Below, piece after piece: positions 56,734 through 64,000 of a stretch of DNA of 64,000 nucleotides. The translations under genes and the position numbers were made by a program. The stretch is from positions 9,541 through 73,540 of the forward strand of contig JAAAIG010000007.1 in assembly GCA_015852425.1 (NCBI GenBank), read 5' to 3'. A model generated the notes under the pieces. The model searched no databases, was not told the origin of the DNA, and saw only the letters and a list, made by a program, of their open reading frames with translations. The stretch comes from Gryganskiella cystojenkinii (Eukaryota; Mortierellomycota; Mortierellomycetes; Mortierellales; Mortierellaceae). The stretch's first letter is position 1. Every line of letters begins with the position of its first letter.

Positions 56734-58876
56734 TCACCACCAGAACATATCGAAGTGGTACGTTTGCTTGGGGAAGAGGATATCCAGCATCATTTGGGCA
56801 TCATCCCCACCGCCGGCAATATGGCACTCGCCATAAACATCCGTCATCTGATCCATGGTCAAGTCTCCGACCAACAACCTCGTGAACGTCAAGGGCGCAA
56901 ACTTGGCCTCATAGACCAAAGGCTTCACATCGGGGCGGTTTTCCTCCTTGGCCTTGCGTTTTCGTTCCTGGGCTGCAATCATCATCTCGTAGGGCGAAGG
57001 CGGAACCCAATCGTCTGTGGCGGAAACGAGCTTCCCGGATTCAAAAACAACCTTGAGAGCCTTTCCAGAAGAACCGAGAACCTTTCGATAGAAATCAAAT
57101 TCCCAGGTCACTGTGATCCCGGCAAGACAAGACTTTGCGAGTCGATCCTCGAGCGTGGGTGCAACCTTGAGCAAGAACTTTGCGTACGAAGGGATGCGGG
57201 TATAGAGCCTGTGCTTGAAGGTCATGGCAGTTGTCTCGGGCTTGAGCAGTTTTGCGACCGGGTGCTGAGAATCAACAGAGATGCCCATACTCTTGTTTTT
57301 TTTCGCCGGGGCAGCGGTGGCAGGAGTCTGTTTCTTCTCATCTTTCTTTTCGTCCTTTTTCTCCTCTTCCTTCTCCTCTTGTTCCTTCACAGCCTCATCG
57401 ATGGTCTTGGAAGTCTCCAGAACCTCGTTGAGAGCCTTCAATTTATCTTCGGCTTGAGCCGCTGCCTCCTCCTCCTTCGTGTCCTCTGCCTGTTCCTTCA
57501 ACTCCCAGGTCGAGGGCGTGTTCGCGATCGCAACCATCTGTCGAATGACCGGGTGCAGGGCATCTCTGTAACTGTATCCGTCCTCAAGGACAAATATCTC
57601 CATGTAGAGCCTCATGCTGCCATGCGTCATGACGACACCACAATCTTTTCCAGTCTTGGCATCGACAATAATTCGATGTTCTCGTTGGTGATCCCAGCGG
57701 GATTCCGCGGTGACAATGACATCATGGATATTGTAACGCCAATATGCTTCATCATAAAGGATTCCAACCTCGGCCTGGTTCAACATCTTTTCAGGGGTGC
57801 TCATGCTGACGAGGTAAGGGATGTCGTCCAGAGTTGGGACACGTAACTGAAAGGGTTCGCCGAGACCTCCCTTTTCAATCGTCTCGTGTTCGGGTAAAGA
57901 AGGGATTGATTCTTCAAGATTATCGATTTTCCGAGGGATGCGGAGTCCGATAGCGTATTCGTAACCGAATTGACGGTAAAAGTGATAGATTCCAGGGATG
58001 ATTTGGATGACATCACCACGTTGGTCCGAGGCAGGGTGGATCATCTCCGAGAACAGACGACGGATCAGACCCTTGTTGCGGTAGTCTATTTGATTTTAGG
58101 CGAACGACGAATGAGAAAAACAAAAAAAGTTCGAGAGAGCAGGTTTGATTACGTTTCTTCAAAAGGCAGTGCACAGCCCTATCCAACCCCCACTATCTTC
58201 ATTTTACGCACCTGGATGACTTCCCACGGCCTCGGGTTTGCCGTAATTGAGAGCAACCTTCCCATAGTAACCGGGTGACTGTTGGAGACAAATACAAGCC
58301 ACGAGAGGGTTCTCACCCTCAGGGGCAAGCGTATTCTCGACCACGGCATAGTCATACTCTGTCATAACGGCACTGTTGCCACGAAGAAGACGTTTCTAAA
58401 GAACAGACAAAAAATAGTCCATTGAGTGTCAGATACGAGCAATCGTGAGAAGTGGGAGTGCATGGGCAACTACCTCTCAGGAGTCCATCAAACTTACGAC
58501 AGCGGCGGAAACCATCTCGTTGGGCTTGGGTTCTTCATCTTCGGCAATCTGAACGCCCATAGGGATCCACTGATATCGTCAAAAGAATCACAGGTTCTGG
58601 TCAGCAATCGACTCTCTTTTTTCGTTTCTACTGTGAACGACATGATGATATTCAACGTTTGTTTCTTACTCGGAAAGCCTCGGCCATAAGTCCTGCGACG
58701 TTATCGGCATCCTTCCTTGTGGACCAACGCATAATCAATCCATCGCCGATATCGATCCTGTCGGGTCGCATGTGGCCTTCTCCCTTGAGGGGATGGGGAA
58801 CCATCTTCACGTTAGGCTCAGAGCCTTTTTGGGCAGAGGTGTGGTCTTGAGGTTGTTCCGGATTGTCCACAGTCAT
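56734..58876 (-). CDS. GNAT-family acetyltransferase, Eis-like (copy B)
   Basis: Paralogue of the gene at 23188-25213. Minus-strand exons 58670-58876, 58498-58569, 58212-58395 and 56734-58085 give 604 aa. The middle two exons have exactly the same lengths (72 and 184 nt) and phases as in copy A. GNAT part: IDIGDGLIMRWSTRKDADNV, QQSPGYYGKVALNYGKPEAV, acetyl-CoA motif DYRNKGLIRRLF, FYRQFGYEYAIG. The C-terminal part (TRIPSYAKFLLKVAPTLEDR, KALKVVFESGKLVSATDDW, FAPLTFTRLLVGDLTMDQMT) ends KQTYHFDMFWW. It differs from A mainly by a Lys/Glu/Ala-rich insertion in the middle (TKEEEAAAQAEDK, then EKEEEKKDEKKDEKK). The third intron begins GTGCGT. Substrate unknown. Confidence 0.7.
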
Positions 58877-59261
58877 TCGCGTTGTTTTCTTGCTTGAGGA
58901 TAGGGTTTGGTGTGACTAAATGAAAAAAAGTTACAAGAACAAAAGAAGAAAAAAGAAGAAAAAGCATGCCTCCAGTCCTCCTATTTATGGTCGAAAGAAG
59001 GTTTGACGGGCCAAAAAATAGAGTTGCGGCGTTCTCGTATCTCCACGCGCCTTCTTTTTTTTTTCTTCCCTGGATATGGGATGTGTGATCTCGCCTCTCG
59101 ATTGAAAACCAAGATCATTTCCTCTTTTGACACCGCCAAGCGAGGCCAAGCCCGGAACTCTTTCACTTCATATATAAGATTTTATCGACTTTGAGATTGC
59201 CAACAAAATGCGGAGAAAAAGGAAAAAAAAAAAAAAACTAAGAGTCTTGGCAAAAGAAAAA

Positions 59262-59305
<44 letters not shown>

Positions 59306-59737
59306 AAGAGTTCCCACAACTCCCCCGCAGTAGATAAATACAACACGAGAAACTTCTTTGTTTTGTTGGACATACAGGCAAAGTAAGAAACTGCGGATCA
59401 CAGCGGCTCTATCCAAAGAGAGGGTTTTTAGATGATGACAAGGATATTGGACTCACATGATTAACGCAGCCCAAACGCGTCTTTTGAGGTACGCGGAGCA
59501 CCATGTAGAACATGATGCACACCTACATCCTGCTTTGTGGGGGTGTCTCTCCTTTTATGGCAAGACGATCGCTTAAATTTTCTCCTTGGCCGCATATTTT
59601 TTCTTAGTGACTGTGATTCGCCGTGTCTTGGTCTCCAATTTTTTTTCTTCCTTTTGCCCGCTGGGACCACACTTCTTTCTTCACACTCCATCCACAATAG
59701 CCTCTACACTTTACCACTCCCACACAAATACATTATC
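58877..59737. other. Divergent promoter region
   Basis: No gene between acetyltransferase B and the mitochondrial-protein gene. It contains A runs, the GTGAAA hexamer array and CTCCAATTTTTTTT at about 59633, a CCAAT-type site about 100 bp before the next start. Confidence 0.5.
59266..59307. repeat. (GTGAAA)7 hexanucleotide tandem repeat
   Basis: Seven perfect GTGAAA units preceded by an A-rich tract, within the promoter region between two divergent genes. Confidence 0.93.
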
Positions 59738-60574
59738 ATGACCTTTCTGCGCACCACTTTCTCTCGCGCTATCGTCCGCGCTTCCACCGTGCGATCGTCT
59801 GCTGTCGTGCCCTCGGTCTCTATTTTTTCCCACCAGAACCGTTTCTTCACATAGTACGGATGAGACAGCTTTTCTGCCTATGGTTCAAACGATGAATATG
59901 CACATATTTTCTTCAAAACGAAAGCAAAAAAACGGACAAAGTACACTAACTCTGACCCCCCTCACTCTCACATTGTCACTGGTAACCAGCTCGCCTCAAA
60001 GTAAAGTCTTGTCAGAACTCAAAGACTAGCTGTCATTCTATCACCACACGCCATAAAAATATCGTACAAATCATTGACATCATCGGTTTCTTTTTTTTTT
60101 ATTTTTTATTTTTTTATTTTTAAAAAAACAATCAACTTAGACTTTAAGAAGGATCAGTTGAAGAGTGCTCCCGGATGGAGAGAAGAAGATGCTTCCGAAA
60201 GTGAGGCCGATATCAAGGCGGATCGTGAGCCTTTGCCTCGAGGTATCAAAGAACTTCAAAAGGAATCCATCGAGACTTTGGAGGAGCATAAGAACCAAGG
60301 CAAGACCGTCGAGGGCTTTGGGTCTTTCAACAAGGCCGTGAACGATTTCCGTCACGAATTTGAGAAGAAGGTCGAATCCACCGAGGATGGCATTCATGTC
60401 CAGGGTAAGAAGGTCGTCAAGGAGATGAAGCACAAGACCGAGGCGTGGAAGAATTCTGCCGAGCATGAGGCCGATTCGATCAAGGACGAGATCAAGTCTG
60501 GTGCCAAGAAGGTCTCGAGTTTCATGGACTCTGTCAAGAGGAGTCTTCATCTGGATGGTCATCGCAAGAAGTAA
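59738..60574 (+). CDS. Mitochondrial hypothetical protein, helical, requires an 11-nt microexon
   Basis: Exons 59738-59853, 59990-60000 and 60141-60574 give 186 aa. The N-terminus (MTFLRTTFSRAIVRASTVRS) is a good mitochondrial presequence. The middle exon is only 11 nt (after CCAG, before GTAAAG). It turns RFFT-Y into SPQ-NFKKD and is the only combination I found that keeps frame: direct joining of exons 1 and 3 gives a TAA at the junction. The body, GWREEDASESEADIKADREP, resembles a fungal conserved segment of the pattern GWNE-x-ASxSEAxxKADR. The remainder is charged and helical (DFRHEFEKKVESTEDGIHVQ, KKVVKEMKHKTEAWKNSAEH), LEA-like. Function not known. Confidence 0.65.
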
Positions 60575-60893
60575 AAACAAGTACAGCGTGAATATTGTTG
60601 GGGTACGTGGGAAGACCTGCTCGTTCAAGGAAATATCATCCCTTCAGCCCCTCTCCCCTTTCTTCCACAATTGCACATAGTCTCATTTCCTCACCCCTCC
60701 ACACCTCCCCACCTACCCCCTTTTGTACATAATACATTGCATTCAAAATATCCTAGCGCGCTTGTCACACCTATACAAAAAAAGAGGTCGTGTTTTTAAT
60801 TTGACATTATGAGTAGATACAATGGCTGCTGGCGTTATCAGGAAAGATGACTTGAGACGGAAAGAGAAAGAATGATAAAACAGAAGTCGGCGT

Positions 60894-62999
60894 TTAGGCC
60901 ATATCGACGACCATCTCAATTTTTTTGGCACCACCCTCTGAACTCGCGTTGGTTCTCAGCTCCAGGTGCTGGATAAAGCAAGTTGAGACAAATGCCACAA
61001 CGCAGAATGCAGCACAACAGTAAAAGACGTAATGCAACGCAAGCACAAAGCTCTCGTAGATAACGACGACTTGCTCAGGAGGATATTCAGCAATAAAAGA
61101 TGAGTCTCCCGCGACCCTCAAGATCATAGGGTCATTAGGGAACCGAGCGTGCAACGTCGACTTCAGCTTGTTGTTAAAGACTGTACCGATAATGGCCACA
61201 CCAAAGACTTGACCGAGCGATCGAAAAAACTGAACCGAGGTCGTGATCGTGGCCATGTGCTTTGGTTTTACAGCTGCTTGGGCAGAGAGGGTCGAGGCTT
61301 GCAATGTGAAACCCATACCGCTACCACAAAGAAAGAGGACAAAAATTGTTGCGACTCTGTGGGTGCCAGTGGTGAACAAGGCACAGAGACCGGATCCGAC
61401 TGCGAACATGATGTTCCCGACCATGGGGAAGAACGCATAGGTACCTCGTTTCGAGACCCAGACACCCGAGGAGAGGGCCGTGAGTGAGAGTCCAATGACA
61501 AACGGCACAGTCTCCAGACCACCGATGGTTGCAGATTCTTGCTTGACGACTTGGAAATAGATGGGGAGATAGAACAGCATGCCAAAGAAGGTCATACCAC
61601 CAAAGAACAACCCACCAAAGGTCGAGTAGATGTTTCGGATCTTGAACAGATGAATGGGGACAATCGGTTCCTTGGGGATCTTCCATTCTACGAGAACAAA
61701 GATCACTGTCATGACGACACCGGCGCAGAGCAAACCGATGACGATTCCCGAGTTCCACGCGTACGTGTTGCCACCCCAACTAAGAGGCAAGAGAAGGAGG
61801 ACAACGGCGGCAAGGAGCACGATTGCACCAAGGAAATCGATTCGCTTGATCTTCTCCTTGAACGAGCCCTTAGGTGTAGGCAAGTTCAGGTTAAAGATGA
61901 TAAAGACCATCGAGATGGCTTCAAAGGGCAAGTTGATCCAGAAGGACCATCGCCAGGTCACATGGTCTGTGAACGCACCTCCCAATAACGGACCGAGGAC
62001 CGAAGACAGAGAGTAGATGGCTCCAATGAGTCCGAGGTATTTGCCACGCTCACGCATGTCCAACATGTCGGAGAAGATCACAAACTGTTTTCAAGACACC
62101 AAAACAAAAAAGCAAGAGAGTAAGACAGAGATTTGCATTTTTTCTTCTTACTTTGTTCCAGACCTCATGTTGTAACGAGAGGCCATAATTACTTACGGTC
62201 ATGCCCATTAGTCCACCGGCTCCAATACCGGCGATGGCTCGACCGGCAATCAACATGGTAATCGAGGTAGCCCAACCAGAGACCGCAGACCCGGCCATGA
62301 ACATCACGTTTGCAAACAACACAACTGTCTTGCGACCAAAAACATCCGATAATTTGCCGTACAGGGGTTGGCATGCGGTACTTGTCAACTATTGTTTTTT
62401 TGCGATGGTTAAGAAGGAGGAAACTGTGAGTGAGGAGGACTGAAGGAAGAGTAGGAGAAGGAACTGCTGAACTGATATAACGCGACAACATCGTTTTTTT
62501 TTACCATATATGCGGTACCGAGCCAAGAGATATCTCCTAGTGCGTTGAACTGAGGAAAAGAAAGATGGTAAAGGGGAGATCTAAGTCAGCATCCAATTTC
62601 TCCATATTTTCTCCCAGTATTCAATAGCTCATCTGTATTCCCTTCAATCGTCGCCCCTCCGAGTTGATTGTTATTATTTTTTTTTGTTTGCGCTCTTACT
62701 TCTTTCGCAATCGCGGGCAAACTGGTCGCGACGATGATCAAATCAAGACTCGCAAGGAAAATACATAGAGATAACGCGATCAGAATGAGGAGAAACTGTC
62801 TCGGAGGTGGCTTATGAAATAGTTGCTCAGGCTCGTCTTCCTCTGCGTTGGTAGAGGCACCAGAGACCCCCTCACTTGAAGGTGAATGGCTCATAGAGGA
62901 CAGCTCTTCCTTGTCGATTGGCAACGATGAAGATGTGACGGTGGTCGAAGAGGTGGAGGCTACAATGGACTTGTGCTTTTCATCGGTTGACGAGTGCAT
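60894..62999 (-). CDS. MFS drug:H+ antiporter, 14-spanner (DHA2) type
   Basis: Four minus-strand exons (62700-62999, 62505-62549, 62197-62388, 60894-62084) give 575 aa. A Ser/Thr/Glu-rich cytosolic N-terminus of about 70 residues precedes TM1 (FLLILIALSLCIFLASLDLI, with the LDLIIVATSLP motif). Next come LGDISWLGTAYM and CQPLYGKLSDVFGRK (motif A of MFS), GRAIAGIGAGGLMGM (motif B region) and SSVLGPLLGGAFTDHVTWRW (antiporter motif C). The total of predicted spans fits 14. Fungal relatives export amino acids, azoles or toxins; the substrate here cannot be told. The second exon is only 45 nt. The intergenic strip 60575-60893 on its 3' side shows no gene. Confidence 0.88.
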
Positions 63000-64000
63000 G
63001 ATGGGAGAGGAATACTATGTGCTGAGAGTGCCAAAAGAAAGCGGAGAGCCGAGCAGTAGGAAAGGGAGTCGGAGGGCTCGTTGAAAGCGTGAGATAAGGT
63101 ATGTTTTGTTCCGGACCAGGACCGGGGGATTATTTGTTTTGACGAGCAAGAGAGATACAAGACAGTTGGAAGAAAGTGATCTGGGATGGGTATTTATACA
63201 AGAATTTTCAAGTTTTTTCTGTAGGTAGGAGCAAGAGTTACAGAAAAAGGGACATGAATCGGATTTAGTTCCGCACGAGCATAATTGTCCCGAAATTCGA
63301 AGCAAATCTCTTCTTCTTTTTCCTGTCTTCGTGAGAAGCCGAAAGCAAAAGTCCCGCCGCATGCGTCAACTGAACTGTGCAGTGCGTAGTCCTAGCAGCA
63401 GAAGTCATTGATTGTGCAAAAAAAACAAAGAATAGCGAGCACCGTTCCTGTGTTACCATTGAATCACGCGACAAAGTTTTGAGTGAAAAGACGGTTAAAT
63501 CTGGCCCCTGCAGGTTTATCGGCGAAAATAAGCACCAGACATTCGATCGAGGTAAACGAGCGACAGAGAGCGAGAGGCAGAGAGGCAGTTGCTTCAAGAA
63601 TATTCCCTCTTTTGGACAGTCAGTCCACGAGGTGATCGATCGACACACTGGCCAGTCAACATATGGATCAAGAACGTAGGAGTGGAAACCCCCCACCCCC
63701 CTTCGAAGAAATGTGCGGTACAATTAAGGTAGACAATCTGCGACAAAGAGGGGATTAACGTTTTGGGGATAAGCCACAGATGTCTAGGCCATAACACGGT
63801 GATGGTACCGATCAGTTCTGTGCTTGCTTGGGCTTCTCACACAATGACGCTCTTGTTTTCTCTTCACAACCTGAAGAAATAGGAGCAGGATTGAGAGACA
63901 CGTGGAGAGAGAGGGCGAAAATAAAGTTGGATGACACCTCGATTGGCTCCATGGTTGTCACGTCGGATGAAATAACAATTGGAGAGCAGACTTTATCAGA
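63000..64000. other. Upstream region of the MFS gene, no further gene seen
   Basis: The first about 200 bases are probably the leader of the transporter gene. The frames beyond (longest 152 codons, minus strand 63265-63723) lack recognisable motifs. The window ends at 64000 without evidence of a gene crossing its edge. Confidence 0.45.

Noticed and set aside
56755..57846. 363-codon plus-strand frame opposite acetyltransferase B
   Set aside because: Antisense shadow of the large GNAT exon, with no own motifs.
59738..59855. Reading the first mitochondrial-protein exon as a complete 39-aa gene ending at TAG
   Set aside because: The presequence without a mature part makes no sense, and a phase-consistent continuation exists through the microexon.
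1..64000. CRISPR arrays, rRNA genes, insertion sequences, or biosynthetic gene clusters
   Set aside because: No regularly spaced repeats, rRNA-like blocks, terminal inverted repeats with a transposase, or clustered biosynthetic enzymes are visible. The gene content is that of a eukaryotic chromosome arm.

Overview
The window reads as a fungal nuclear chromosome segment. Genes are split by short GT-AG introns (mostly about 50-300 nt, one near 500 nt), the standard code is used, 3' regions carry AATAAA, and promoters are A/T- and pyrimidine-rich. Several proteins (a KCH1-like potassium transporter, the fungal LLP/YBL028C family, a VIP36-like lectin, a pyrimidine-nucleotide carrier, HDEL-ending PDI), together with many F-box/LRR-like genes and a very large lineage-type protein, suggest an early-diverging filamentous fungus. 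Mortierellomycota is my best guess. That placement rests on recall of protein families, not on a search.

Layout: 0-2.5 kb holds U5 snRNP DIB1, mitochondrial ribosomal protein mS41 and a probable small convergent gene. 3.1-7.2 kb is a KCH1-type membrane protein with a very long disordered tail. 7.4-10.4 kb is a CENP-B-type DNA-binding protein without a transposase domain. 10.5-19 kb is an accessory stretch with one intact F-box/LRR-like gene (15.3-16.7 kb) among decayed F-box/LRR fragments and a frameshifted Asn-rich tract. 19.5-28 kb carries ribonucleotide reductase small subunit, an L-type lectin, a GNAT acetyltransferase (copy A) and a RIM2-like mitochondrial carrier. 28.5-33.4 kb is one 1569-aa protein of unusual architecture, the most interesting gene here. 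33.6-40.4 kb has a CECR5-like HAD hydrolase, two small reconstructed genes and PDI. 42-48 kb has LLP, the MPS1 checkpoint kinase and RanGAP. 49-54 kb has an LRR-like protein with a probably overlooked last exon and the branched-chain 2-oxoacid dehydrogenase E2. 54-56.7 kb is another graveyard with a decayed nuclease-like gene and a nonsense-broken gene. 56.7-63 kb has acetyltransferase copy B, a mitochondrial protein whose gene needs an 11-nt microexon, and a 14-TM MFS transporter.

The genes do not form a pathway cluster. They are mostly conserved housekeeping genes (splicing, mitoribosome, dNTP synthesis, secretory folding and lectin sorting, spindle checkpoint, Ran cycle, branched-chain amino acid catabolism). 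Between them lie lineage-specific expanding families (F-box/LRR, the 1569-aa family, the paired acetyltransferases) with visible birth and death. Exon joins given below were worked out by hand from splice signals and frame. Each stated total length was checked for frame continuity. No homology search was run, so family names are recognition from sequence motifs.
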